NCBI RefSeq assembly: GCF_047501465.1
Contig: NZ_JAZDRL010000002.1
Span: forward strand, 434,001 to 498,000
DNA from: Pseudochelatococcus sp047501465
GTDB taxonomy: Bacteria; Pseudomonadota; Alphaproteobacteria; Rhizobiales; Beijerinckiaceae
Length of the DNA: 64,000 nt
Direction: 5' to 3'
Position numbers and translations under genes: made by a program. How positions within the stretch are numbered: position 1 is the first letter of the stretch; every line of letters starts with the position of its first letter. The notes under the pieces are model-generated. The model was not told where the DNA came from and did no database searches. It was given only the letters and a program-made list of their open reading frames with translations. Below, in pieces: positions 8,142 to 16,780 of this stretch.

Positions 8142-9521
8142 ATGATCAGCGTTAGTAAGATGTCCGCAAGACTTACGAGAGTTGTGAGCGCACTGGCGCT
8201 CATGGCCTGCGTTACTTCGCCTGTCCTCGCAGATTCAACAGCTGCGCCACGGATTCGCATCGATTTCTGGTTTGGCAACTCTGGTGACGTGGCAAAAAAT
8301 GTCCAGGAACAGTGCCAACGCTTCAACGAATCTCAATCTGAATTTCAGATTGCTTGCCTGTCTCAAGGCAGTTACGTAGCGACAACCCAGAATACCGTTG
8401 CCGCTTACCGGGTCAATAAACAACCCACAATCGTTCAATTATATGATGTTTCAACGCTCGATATCATGCTTTCCGATGCGTTTTATCCCGTTAAAAAATT
8501 AATGGCGGATGAGGGATATTCAATTAATTGGGACGATTATCTTCCAACTATTGCATCAGGCTATATGACCTCTAAAGGAGAGCTTTATTCCATTCCCTAT
8601 AACTCTTCGACGACATTGTTATATTGGAATAAAGACGCCTTTAAAAAGATTGGGCGGGACCGCGCACCCGCAACATGGGAAGAAGCTGATACTGCATTTC
8701 GTGAATTAAAAGCAGCAGGTTATCAGTGCCCTTTTGCTATCAATATCTCGGCTGATGAAAGTTTCCAGCTGATGGAGCAGTTCTCCACTATCCATAACCA
8801 GCCTGTTTCTACAAAAAGCAATGGCTATGATGGTCTTGGAGCAGAACTGGTGGTGGACAAAACCTTATTTGCCCGCTTTGTTGGCGATCTCAAGCGTTGG
8901 TATGATGAGGGTCTCCTGCGCATCAAATCCAAGGAAACCGGACAAGATATGGCGTCAGCATTTACGTCTGGCGAATGCCAGGCAACGCTTATTTCGGTTG
9001 GCCAGCATGGCGTTGTTGGTAGCACAGCCCCCAAGGGAATGAACTGGGATGTTGCGCTTTATCCGGTTTATGAAGGGCATAAGCGCAATAAATCACTTGC
9101 TGGTGGTGCCTCATTATGGGTGCTGAATGGCAAAACTCCTGATGAGTATCGGGGGGCTAGTGCATTTCTTAAATTCATTAGCAGTCCAGAAGAAACCATG
9201 AAATGGTCGCAAGCGACGGGATACATTCCCGTTACTAAGAGCAGTATCGACTATATGGTGGGCAAAGGCTTTTATGAGCAGCCTGGCATTAAAGGTCGGG
9301 AATTGGCTATTGAGAGCGTTGAATTCTCATCACCTTCTGCTTTCACACGAGGGATGCGGCTTGGAACTCTTCAGCAGATCCGGATGGAATTCAGCAATGC
9401 AATGCAAGCGATTTTCTCCAATAAATTATCTGTAGAAGATGGCCTCAAGCAACTCGTAAAGCGTGGAAATATGAGCCTGCGTCGCTACGAAGCAACATAT
9501 AAAGGACAGGCACTTCCTTAA
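8142..9521 (+). CDS. ugpB: sn-glycerol-3-phosphate-type ABC transporter, periplasmic binding protein
   Basis: This 459-residue family 1 extracellular solute-binding protein starts with a Sec signal peptide: charged MSARLTR, a hydrophobic core, and cleavage after VLA near residue 30. The mature part follows UgpB closely: IDFWFGNSG, then the binding-site region around YNSSTTLLYWNKDAF, AINISADESFQLMEQFS, and GGASLWVL. UgpB delivers glycerol-3-phosphate or glycerophosphodiesters to the permease. It is the first gene of ugpB-A-E-C. Neither of the two possible ATGs (8142, 8160) has a strong ribosome site. A related family member taking another polyol phosphate or sugar cannot be excluded. Confidence 0.85.
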   Translation: MISVSKMSARLTRVVSALALMACVTSPVLADSTAAPRIRIDFWFGNSGDVAKNVQEQCQRFNESQSEFQIACLSQGSYVATTQNTVAAYRVNKQPTIVQLYDVSTLDIMLSDAFYPVKKLMADEGYSINWDDYLPTIASGYMTSKGELYSIPYNSSTTLLYWNKDAFKKIGRDRAPATWEEADTAFRELKAAGYQCPFAINISADESFQLMEQFSTIHNQPVSTKSNGYDGLGAELVVDKTLFARFVGDLKRWYDEGLLRIKSKETGQDMASAFTSGECQATLISVGQHGVVGSTAPKGMNWDVALYPVYEGHKRNKSLAGGASLWVLNGKTPDEYRGASAFLKFISSPEETMKWSQATGYIPVTKSSIDYMVGKGFYEQPGIKGRELAIESVEFSSPSAFTRGMRLGTLQQIRMEFSNAMQAIFSNKLSVEDGLKQLVKRGNMSLRRYEATYKGQALP

Positions 9522-9654
9522 TCTGCAGTAACTTAAAATGACACGGGTCGAAACATATTCTTGGAATCATCGGCGCTTAATTGCATACTTATGGTGATCT
9601 TTAAGAGAATTTTGGCAAACAAGTAATTATCAATTTTATTGAGCGGAAAACCCC

Positions 9655-10539
9655 ATGGAAAGACGCGCCTATTTTAAGAACAGGTGGCTAGGCGCGGCAT
9701 TGATTGTGCCGCAGATCTTGCTTGTTTTTACGTTTTTCTATTGGCCAACGGGGCAAGCTCTGTTTTGGGCCTTTACGTTACAGCGCCCTTGGGGTGGCAC
9801 CAGTGAATGGGTCGGTTTGACCAACTTTGTTGCCATTCTTAGTGATCCGTTTTACTGGAACTCTGTTATTCGAAGCATCGTGTTTGCAGCATGCAGCACA
9901 ATGCTTGCAATGGGCGGGGCCTTATTTCTTGCGCTTATGACAGACCGTGAGCTGCGTGGTCATGGTATTAGCCGCGCAGTTTTGGCATGGCCTTATGCCA
10001 TCGCCGCACCTGCATTGGCGCTGGCTTTTCGTTTTATCCTGGCGCCCGAGGCTGGATTTCTGGCTTACCTCAATCAAATTTGGCCCGGCGTCTGGAATCC
10101 TGCATTGAATGGCACACAGGCGATGATAGCCATTACCATCGCCTTTTCGTGGAAGTATCTTGGTTATAATTTCATCTTCTTCCTATCGGCTCTGCAGAGC
10201 ATTCCGCGCTCACTGATAGAGGCTGCCGCAATGGATGGATGTGGCCCCTTGCGCCGAATGCGTGACATTCAGCTACCACTGTTGACGCCGACAATCTTTT
10301 TCATCCTGGTAATCACCATTACCGAGAGCTTCCAGGATTCATTCGGCATTGTCGACATCATGACCGAAGGTGGCCCAGATCGAGCAACCGAGCTGATGGT
10401 TTACAAGATTTTCTTCGATGGCTTCAAAGGTCTTGATTACTCGAGCGCGGCGGCACAAAGCATTATTCTGATGATTCTTGTGATGTTTTTGACGTTCATC
10501 CAGTTCCGCTTCATTGAGCGGCGCGTGCACTATCGGTAA
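9655..10539 (+). CDS. ugpA: Glycerol-3-phosphate-type ABC transporter permease UgpA
   Basis: This is a 294-residue inner-membrane permease with six hydrophobic helices. The EAA loop that contacts the ATPase reads EAAAMDGCGPLRRMRDIQLP near residues 188-207. N-terminal motifs (LIVPQILLVFTFFYWPTGQA) and the TEGGPDRATELMVYKIF segment are typical of UgpA. It forms a heterodimer with UgpE. It lies 133 bases after ugpB and 24 before ugpE, on the same strand, consistent with one operon. Confidence 0.9.
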   Translation: MERRAYFKNRWLGAALIVPQILLVFTFFYWPTGQALFWAFTLQRPWGGTSEWVGLTNFVAILSDPFYWNSVIRSIVFAACSTMLAMGGALFLALMTDRELRGHGISRAVLAWPYAIAAPALALAFRFILAPEAGFLAYLNQIWPGVWNPALNGTQAMIAITIAFSWKYLGYNFIFFLSALQSIPRSLIEAAAMDGCGPLRRMRDIQLPLLTPTIFFILVITITESFQDSFGIVDIMTEGGPDRATELMVYKIFFDGFKGLDYSSAAAQSIILMILVMFLTFIQFRFIERRVHYR

Positions 10540-10563
10540 GAGCTTTAGAAGCAGGACTATACG

Positions 10564-11478
10564 ATGATTGAACGCACGCCCATTTTTAATTTTTTCACGC
10601 AGTGTGCATTACTGTGCGGCCTCATAGTGGCCCTTCTTCCGTTTGCCATTGTGCTGATCGCTGCATCTCATGATCTGCACACAGTTAATCAGGTGCCGAT
10701 GCCTCTCATACCTGGCAGCCATCTGCTTGAAAATTTGCAAGCAGCCTGGCATGAGGCGAACCTCGGTACAGCACTCATAAACAGCCTGATTTTTGCCTCT
10801 GGCGTGGCTTTAGCTAAGATTTTCTTTGCTTCGATCACGGCATTTTCAATTGTATTTTTTCGATATCGCGGCCGCATGGTTGTATTCTGGCTGATTTTTG
10901 TCACGCTGATGCTGCCACTGGAAGTGCGTATTGTTCCCACCTACGCGGTTGCGGCCAATGCATTCGGGCCCATTACTGCTGTGCTTGATATGCTGGGTAT
11001 CAATTGGTTACTGCAACAATTGGCAGGTATCGATATCCGGCTGCAATGGAACCTGCTGAATTCCCACACGGGTCTGATCCTCCCGCTCATTGCAACGGCC
11101 ACGGGCACCTTCCTTTACCGGCAGTTTTTCATGACAGTACCCGATGAGCTGGTTGAAGCATCACGGATGGATGGTTCGGGTCCGATACGCTTTTTCTTTG
11201 ACGTGTTGCTACCGCTCTCGCGTACGACAATGATCGCATTATCGACGATTATCTTCGTTTCAACCTGGAACCAGTATCTCTGGCCGCTGCTCGTCACTAC
11301 GGAAGCCGAGTATGCGACCGCAACAATCCAATTGCGCTCTCTCATCCCCGAGTCTGCAGGCTTACCGAACTGGAACGTAGCAATGGCTGGCACGCTGATT
11401 ATCATGGCGCCACCGCTTGCGGTCATGATCATTGCCCAGCGCTGGTTCGTACGGGGTCTGATTTCAACCGAGAAGTAA
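10564..11478 (+). CDS. ugpE: Glycerol-3-phosphate-type ABC transporter permease UgpE
   Basis: This is the 304-residue partner permease with six hydrophobic helices. Its EAA loop reads EASRMDGSGPIRFFFDVLLP near residues 199-218, and the MLPLEVRIVPTY segment after helix 3 is characteristic of UgpE/MalG-type subunits. The ATG at 10564 lies 24 bases after the ugpA stop. Position, order and sequence fit a ugpBAEC transporter acting at the inner membrane. Confidence 0.9.
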   Translation: MIERTPIFNFFTQCALLCGLIVALLPFAIVLIAASHDLHTVNQVPMPLIPGSHLLENLQAAWHEANLGTALINSLIFASGVALAKIFFASITAFSIVFFRYRGRMVVFWLIFVTLMLPLEVRIVPTYAVAANAFGPITAVLDMLGINWLLQQLAGIDIRLQWNLLNSHTGLILPLIATATGTFLYRQFFMTVPDELVEASRMDGSGPIRFFFDVLLPLSRTTMIALSTIIFVSTWNQYLWPLLVTTEAEYATATIQLRSLIPESAGLPNWNVAMAGTLIIMAPPLAVMIIAQRWFVRGLISTEK

Positions 11479-11570
11479 AGTGCTGATGACAGTTTCGGCT
11501 GTCATCTCATCGACCGACCTAATCACCAACGGGCGCCGGGCGCCGACGACTGTCAGGAAGCTGTACCGAT

Positions 11571-12668
11571 ATGGCTGATATTACAATCCGCTCCGTCACC
11601 AAGAGCTACGGCAAAATACAAACCCTGCATGGCATAGACCTTGCGATGAAGAATGGCTCGTTCGTCGTTATCCTCGGCCCATCGGGCTGTGGCAAGTCGA
11701 CGTTGCTGCGTATGATTGCGGGCCTTGAAGATATTTCTTCGGGTGAGATTTTGATCAACGACAAGGTCGTGAATAATCTTGAGCCCCGTGAACGTGGCTG
11801 TGCGATGGTCTTCCAGAACTATGCGCTTTATCCGCACATGACTGTTGCCGAAAATATCGGTTACGGTCTCAAAGTCGCTGGCGTGCCAAAAGCTGTCCGT
11901 CGCGAACGGGTTGAGAAGATTGCAGCATCGCTTGGCCTAGCCAACTTCCTTGATCGTCGCCCTTCTGCCCTTTCTGGTGGCCAGCGTCAGCGCGTTGCCA
12001 TGGGCCGCGCCATGATCCGTGAACCGAAGGTGTTCCTGTTCGATGAGCCACTTTCGAACCTTGATGCAATGCTGCGCGTACAAATGCGTGTTGAAATCCG
12101 CAAGCTGCATCAGCGCCTCAAGGCAACCAGCATTTTCGTTACACATGATCAGGTAGAAGCCATGACCTTGGCGGACATGCTGGTTGTCATGAACAATGGT
12201 CGCGTGGAGCAAGTGGGAACGCCAGCCGAGATTTACCACCAACCCGCATCGCGGTTTGTTGGCAGCTTCATTGGCTCCCCGCCTATGAACTTCTTCGAGG
12301 GCAAGGTGCTTTCTGGTGGCAAAATTGGCCTGGATGATACTACAGCTCTAACGATCACAGCTGATGTAGCAGTTCCAACTCCGGGCACACCTGTTTCAGT
12401 TGGTTTCCGGCCGGAAGAAGTTGAAATTGTGCCTCATGGTCAGGCAGGTGCTCATACATTTACTGTCGATATGGTGGAAGAACTGGGTTCCGGGCGCTTG
12501 GTGCATGGCACATTTGCTGGTGTAAACACAATCCTATCGATCACCTCACATGGCGAACTCCAGCAGGGCCAACAGATCTCCATCCGTATTCCGGTTGAGT
12601 CTGTTTATCTATTCGATGCAGAAACCGGTCTGCGCTTAGGCAAGAATAGCGCTGCAGTCGCAGCTTGA
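11571..12668 (+). CDS. ugpC: Glycerol-3-phosphate-type ABC transporter ATPase UgpC
   Basis: This 365-residue ATPase has an N-terminal ABC domain with Walker A GPSGCGKST at about 37-45, signature LSGGQRQRVAMGRA, Walker B VFLFDEPLSNLDA, and the switch histidine in VTHDQ. A C-terminal TOBE/OB-type regulatory domain (about 240-355) follows, as in MalK and UgpC. It energises UgpA/UgpE. It is the last gene of the operon and is followed six bases later by a hairpin terminator. MsmK-like ATPases that serve several transporters share this sequence, but the operon position favours UgpC. Confidence 0.88.
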   Translation: MADITIRSVTKSYGKIQTLHGIDLAMKNGSFVVILGPSGCGKSTLLRMIAGLEDISSGEILINDKVVNNLEPRERGCAMVFQNYALYPHMTVAENIGYGLKVAGVPKAVRRERVEKIAASLGLANFLDRRPSALSGGQRQRVAMGRAMIREPKVFLFDEPLSNLDAMLRVQMRVEIRKLHQRLKATSIFVTHDQVEAMTLADMLVVMNNGRVEQVGTPAEIYHQPASRFVGSFIGSPPMNFFEGKVLSGGKIGLDDTTALTITADVAVPTPGTPVSVGFRPEEVEIVPHGQAGAHTFTVDMVEELGSGRLVHGTFAGVNTILSITSHGELQQGQQISIRIPVESVYLFDAETGLRLGKNSAAVAA

Positions 12669-12674
12669 TATCGA

Positions 12675-12706
12675 TGAAACCTTGCAAAAGTGAGGTTTCA
12701 TTTTTT
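12675..12706 (+). terminator. Rho-independent terminator of the ugp operon
   Basis: The stem TGAAACCT (12675-12682) pairs with AGGTTTCA (12693-12700) around a ten-base loop and is followed by six T. Confidence 0.85.
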
Positions 12707-12856
12707 GTACACGCGTTCAGCGCGCCCAAGAATCGATGTCTAATTCTGAATTGATACAATAGTCTCAATACGCCGATTGGAATGAGGGGCAGTTATCCCG
12801 ATCGGCGCTGTGGATGGGCATTTTCTTTCTATCCGACAATAGCCTATACTGCACCC

Positions 12857-13726
12857 ATGTCTAACATGATTTCCTTTGGCAGCATGCCCAACGCCATCGA
12901 AGCCCTCCTCGATTTTTATATCGAGGCAGGTGTTGATTGCGCTATTGACGAGCTACCGCGAGATCGCTTTCAAGATAGCGCTGTAGCCCGCGCTGCTATT
13001 GCTTCGGCCCACGTGCCCATTGCGCAACCACATGGCGTGAATGCCAAGCCCCAATCTGCAGCTGTACCTTCTGTCTCGCTAGCACTTGAAACGATTGATG
13101 AAACGGCCCGGGCTGCACGCGAACTTGCTCGTAATGCCGATACGCTACCCGCGCTGCGCGAAGCTCTCGCAACTTTTGACGGATGCGGACTAAAAGCCAC
13201 AGCTAAAAATCTGGTATTCTCGGACGGGAATCCGCAAGCTCGGGTTATGTTTGTCGGCGAAGCACCCGGTCGTGATGAGGATCTTCAAGGTGTTCCCTTC
13301 GTAGGGCGCTCCGGGCAATTGCTTGATCGCATGCTGAAGGCCATTGGTCTCTCACGTGCGGAGGACGTTTATATCGCCAATATCGTACCATGGCGACCGC
13401 CGGGTAACCGCACGCCCACCCCTCAGGAAGCGGCAGCCTGCCACCCCTTCATCCAGCGTCAGATCGAACTATGCAACCCGGACATTCTGGTATGTCTTGG
13501 GGGACCATCGGTTCAGGCGTTGCTCGGGGTGAGGGAAGGCATTTTGCGCACACGCGGAAGGTGGTTTACCTACAATACAGGCCAACGTGAAATTCGCGCG
13601 CTTGCAACACTGCATCCAGCATATTTGCTACGCCAACCCTTACAGAAACGCCTCGCCTGGAGAGATTTTCGCGCCTTGCAAAAGGCAATAGCTGAGACAG
13701 CACCAAGCCATAACATCTCTGCGTAG
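12857..13726 (+). CDS. Uracil-DNA glycosylase, family 4-like, with altered cluster cysteines
   Basis: The protein has 289 residues; the C-terminal 190 or so form the glycosylase domain. Motif A reads GEAPGRDED at 134-142, then PFVGRSGQLLDRML, and the C-terminal catalytic-loop motif reads HPAYLLRQP at 253-261. It removes uracil from DNA in base-excision repair. Family 4 enzymes hold a 4Fe-4S cluster with C-x2-C plus C-x(14-17)-C. Here the second cysteine of each pair is kept (C110, C195), but the first ones are phenylalanine 107 and tryptophan 179, so a standard cluster looks impossible. The start at 12857 begins just after a TATACT box (12845-12850), so the transcript may have almost no leader. 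The ORF extends further upstream but without similarity. Confidence 0.85.
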   Translation: MSNMISFGSMPNAIEALLDFYIEAGVDCAIDELPRDRFQDSAVARAAIASAHVPIAQPHGVNAKPQSAAVPSVSLALETIDETARAARELARNADTLPALREALATFDGCGLKATAKNLVFSDGNPQARVMFVGEAPGRDEDLQGVPFVGRSGQLLDRMLKAIGLSRAEDVYIANIVPWRPPGNRTPTPQEAAACHPFIQRQIELCNPDILVCLGGPSVQALLGVREGILRTRGRWFTYNTGQREIRALATLHPAYLLRQPLQKRLAWRDFRALQKAIAETAPSHNISA

Positions 13727-13799
13727 TTGCAAGACAAAATTTACCCTCGATAATGCTGATAAATCAGAAGGCTGCGCACTTCTCAATTGCATGATGTGA

Positions 13800-15395
13800 T
13801 CAATCGAGTAGATGCCGCACATCAGCCAAAGCCATCTGAGGCGCCGTATCACTCTGTACAATATTCCAGGAGATTGCGCCTATATCGTAGGTTGATTGAC
13901 GGCGCACTACCGCTGTATCTGCATCTGAGGCATCATTGATACGCGCCTCAACGCGCGCTTCCAGCGTTGACATTGGTGCCTCAAGCCAAAAGCCATCGAA
14001 GCGAACGCCCACATGGCGCGCAACATTTTCAATTTCGAGGCGTTCAACTTCTGTTGCATATACGGCGTCAACAATCACACTTTGGCCGGCTCTTAGCGCT
14101 AATTCTGCACGCCGTCGTAACCGCGCATAAACCTCCGTCGTCACAGCCAAGGTATAAGCTTCCGGCGGGAGACGCGTTGTTTCAGCAACATTAAACAACG
14201 TCTTTCTTTCAATGTCCGAACGCAGATGCACAGCTCCCACTGGCCGCCCGATATCAGGCGCAAGAAACCGCGCAAGTGTGCTTTTACCAGAGCCTGAAAG
14301 ACCACCAATCGCCATAAGCCGCACTGGCTGCGGAGAGAGAAACCCTTCGGCCATTGCCAGATATCTGCAAGCCTCGGCTTGGGCCTGCTCCAACTCCTTA
14401 TCTTGCAAATGCGGCAAGGCCACAGCTGTCACCATTGCCCTTACACCAGCACGCAAGCTGAGGAAAAACGGCAACGCAGCTAATCCAGCAAGATCCCTCT
14501 CATGCCCGCGCGCCCACAGATAGCGGTTAAGCACTCCATTAGCGACATCATGTAATCCACGTTCCCACAAATCCATCAGCAGAAATGCAAGGTCGTACAA
14601 TAAATCAACAGTTGCAATGCTATCATCGAACTCGATTGCATCGAAAAGCACTGGCGCGCCATCGATCAATACAATGTTGCGCAAGTGCATATCACCATGG
14701 CAGTGTCGAACATCACCGGCCTCTGCCCGTGCAAGCAAAAGCGCCTGCAGGTCATCAAGCGCAGCAAGTCCTGCAGCCTTTACCGCTAATACGCGCTCTG
14801 GCGGAAAAAGATCTGGCCGCTCGGAAAGTGCCTCCGCATTGCGGCGAACATAGCGCCCTAGCTCAACCACCGAGGATAGCGGATCAGGCACCATCGGTGC
14901 ATTTCGATGCGCACGCACAACCATAGCAGCCAAAGTGTGTGCGATATCAGACGGCAGATTGTTGCGCATCACCAAGTGATCAAGCGTCGATGCTTCATCG
15001 AAGCGCCTCATGTGTACGGCCCACTCAACAATATCGCCCTCCATATCGGCACCGTCTTTGCCTAGCTGGAACTCTTTATCTGCACGCAAGATGGGAACGA
15101 CACCCAGATAAATACCCGGTGCATTGGCGCTGTTTACTGCTATTTCTGCTTCACATACAGCGCGTCGTTTTTCGAGCGTTGAAAAATCCATAAATGAGTA
15201 ACGCACCGCGCGCTTGACCTTATAAACGTGATCCCCAGCAAGAAATACCACGGCACCATGGGTATCAATCCGTTTGATCTCATCCGTTACGCCGTGGCTT
15301 TCAGGGCGCATCAGAAATGCAAAAACAGCCTGCTGAAGAGCATCTTGCTCCGCATCGATGCCTATCACACGTTTACGTCGTCCCTGCTCGGTCAT
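13800..15395 (-). CDS. Bifunctional APH-like kinase / P-loop ATPase fusion protein
   Basis: This is a 531-residue two-domain protein. The N-terminal half (to about 330) is aminoglycoside-phosphotransferase-like, with the catalytic loop CHGDMHLRNI and the metal aspartate in VLFDAIEF. The C-terminal half is a shikimate/gluconate-kinase-like P-loop domain with GGLSGSGKST and the lid-region arginines around YARLRRRAE. This fusion is widespread in proteobacteria and its substrate is unknown; aminoglycoside resistance should not be assumed. I placed the start at 15395 (MTEQGRR) because GGAGGGG lies just upstream; the frame continues to 15419. It is convergent with the uracil-DNA glycosylase gene. 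Confidence 0.8.
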   Translation of the reverse strand: MTEQGRRKRVIGIDAEQDALQQAVFAFLMRPESHGVTDEIKRIDTHGAVVFLAGDHVYKVKRAVRYSFMDFSTLEKRRAVCEAEIAVNSANAPGIYLGVVPILRADKEFQLGKDGADMEGDIVEWAVHMRRFDEASTLDHLVMRNNLPSDIAHTLAAMVVRAHRNAPMVPDPLSSVVELGRYVRRNAEALSERPDLFPPERVLAVKAAGLAALDDLQALLLARAEAGDVRHCHGDMHLRNIVLIDGAPVLFDAIEFDDSIATVDLLYDLAFLLMDLWERGLHDVANGVLNRYLWARGHERDLAGLAALPFFLSLRAGVRAMVTAVALPHLQDKELEQAQAEACRYLAMAEGFLSPQPVRLMAIGGLSGSGKSTLARFLAPDIGRPVGAVHLRSDIERKTLFNVAETTRLPPEAYTLAVTTEVYARLRRRAELALRAGQSVIVDAVYATEVERLEIENVARHVGVRFDGFWLEAPMSTLEARVEARINDASDADTAVVRRQSTYDIGAISWNIVQSDTAPQMALADVRHLLD

Positions 15396-15665
15396 CCCAC
15401 CCCTCCACCACAGGATCAAACTTATGCACCAAAGCTTTCACTATCACCTAATAGCCATACGCTCATCAACAGCCCTGTTCACAGACTGTCTCACTGAAAT
15501 TGGCAGATTCAGCACAGATTCCGACTCGGCGCTTTACATAGTTTCTTATATGTTCTATCTAAAATCATAATTTGTTCGAATTGTGCGTTTAACGCTATGG
15601 CTAGCTGGAAGATGAATAACACCATATCCGGACCTGCGCGCACAGGCTCTCAGAGGATAGCAACG

Positions 15666-16763
15666 ATGACCGATGCCCCTCAATCAACGGCCCCCATGGT
15701 TGATCCCCAGCGTCGGCGGGGGCGGGGCGCGGTTTCGAATCCGGCTGCGCGGTTTGAACCTACCCATCTTGAGGATATGGATGACGGCTGGGGAGAGCCG
15801 GACGAGCTTCCCCCTATCAGGACCGAGGTGCTGATTGATAAGGCACGCAGTGTTATCACGCGCAACGCATCACCTGACATTCCCTTTGATCGATCACTCA
15901 ATCCGTACCGCGGTTGTGAACACGGCTGCGTTTATTGTTTTGCACGACCAACTCATGCCTACCTCGGGCTGTCACCTGGACTTGACTTTGAATCCAGGCT
16001 GTTTGCAAAACCCGATGCACGGCAATTGCTTGAAAAGGAACTATCAAAACCCGGTTACGTACCACGCACTTTGGCCATTGGCACGAATACCGACCCCTAT
16101 CAGCCTATTGAGCGGCAATACCAGCTAATGCGCGGCATTCTTGAAGTGCTTTGCCGAATGGGGCATCCGGTCAGCATTGTCACCAAATCAGCGCTTGTCA
16201 TGCGCGATATCGACTTGCTGGCACAGATGGCCGAACGCGGGCTGGTGTGTGTTGCTTTATCAGTGACCACGCTAGACGCAAAGCTTGCAAGAACAATGGA
16301 GCCCCGCGCATCCGCACCTTATAAACGGCTGGAAGCAATGCGACAGTTGAGTGCTGCAGGCATTCCTGTTTCAGTCATGGTCGCACCGATCATCCCTGCA
16401 ATGAACGACAGCGAAATCGAGGCTATTCTGGAGGCAGCTTACGAGGCCGGCGCGCGCGAGGCAGGTTACGTGCTGTTACGGCTGCCGCTGGAAGTGCGCG
16501 ATCTCGTGGTTGAATGGCTGGTGACACACTATCCAGACAAAGCACGCCACGTGCTGTCGCTCATTCGCGATGCACGTGGTGGCAAGGATTATGACGCACG
16601 CTGGAACGAGCGGATGACGGGCACGGGCCCTTATGCAGCAATGATAGGTCGCCGGTTTGAGGTTGCCCTGCGCCGTATAGGCTATCTCAAACGTCAGCCG
16701 CGGCTGCGCACGGATCTATTCCGCGGTGCGCCGCCGCAAGCTCAACAGCTAAGCCTCTTTTGA
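15666..16763 (+). CDS. PA0069-family radical SAM protein
   Basis: The protein has 365 residues. The radical SAM cluster motif CEHGCVYC places cysteines at 84, 88 and 91 (C-x3-C-x2-C), preceded by NPYRG, and a SPL-like fold follows with AIGTNTDPYQPIERQ and SIVTKSALVMRDIDLL. The family is related to spore photoproduct lyase, but its role in non-sporing bacteria is unknown. The ATG at 15666 has AGAGGA eight bases upstream; an earlier in-frame ATG at 15597 has none and would add 23 residues of poor similarity. It is convergent with lysS, with stops 18 bases apart. Confidence 0.88.
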   Translation: MTDAPQSTAPMVDPQRRRGRGAVSNPAARFEPTHLEDMDDGWGEPDELPPIRTEVLIDKARSVITRNASPDIPFDRSLNPYRGCEHGCVYCFARPTHAYLGLSPGLDFESRLFAKPDARQLLEKELSKPGYVPRTLAIGTNTDPYQPIERQYQLMRGILEVLCRMGHPVSIVTKSALVMRDIDLLAQMAERGLVCVALSVTTLDAKLARTMEPRASAPYKRLEAMRQLSAAGIPVSVMVAPIIPAMNDSEIEAILEAAYEAGAREAGYVLLRLPLEVRDLVVEWLVTHYPDKARHVLSLIRDARGGKDYDARWNERMTGTGPYAAMIGRRFEVALRRIGYLKRQPRLRTDLFRGAPPQAQQLSLF

Positions 16764-16780
16764 TCAGCACTCCAGCGCTT

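Noticed and set aside
13800..15395. Aminoglycoside resistance gene
   Set aside because: The APH-like domain is fused to a P-loop kinase domain in a widespread housekeeping-type family; nothing indicates a resistance role.
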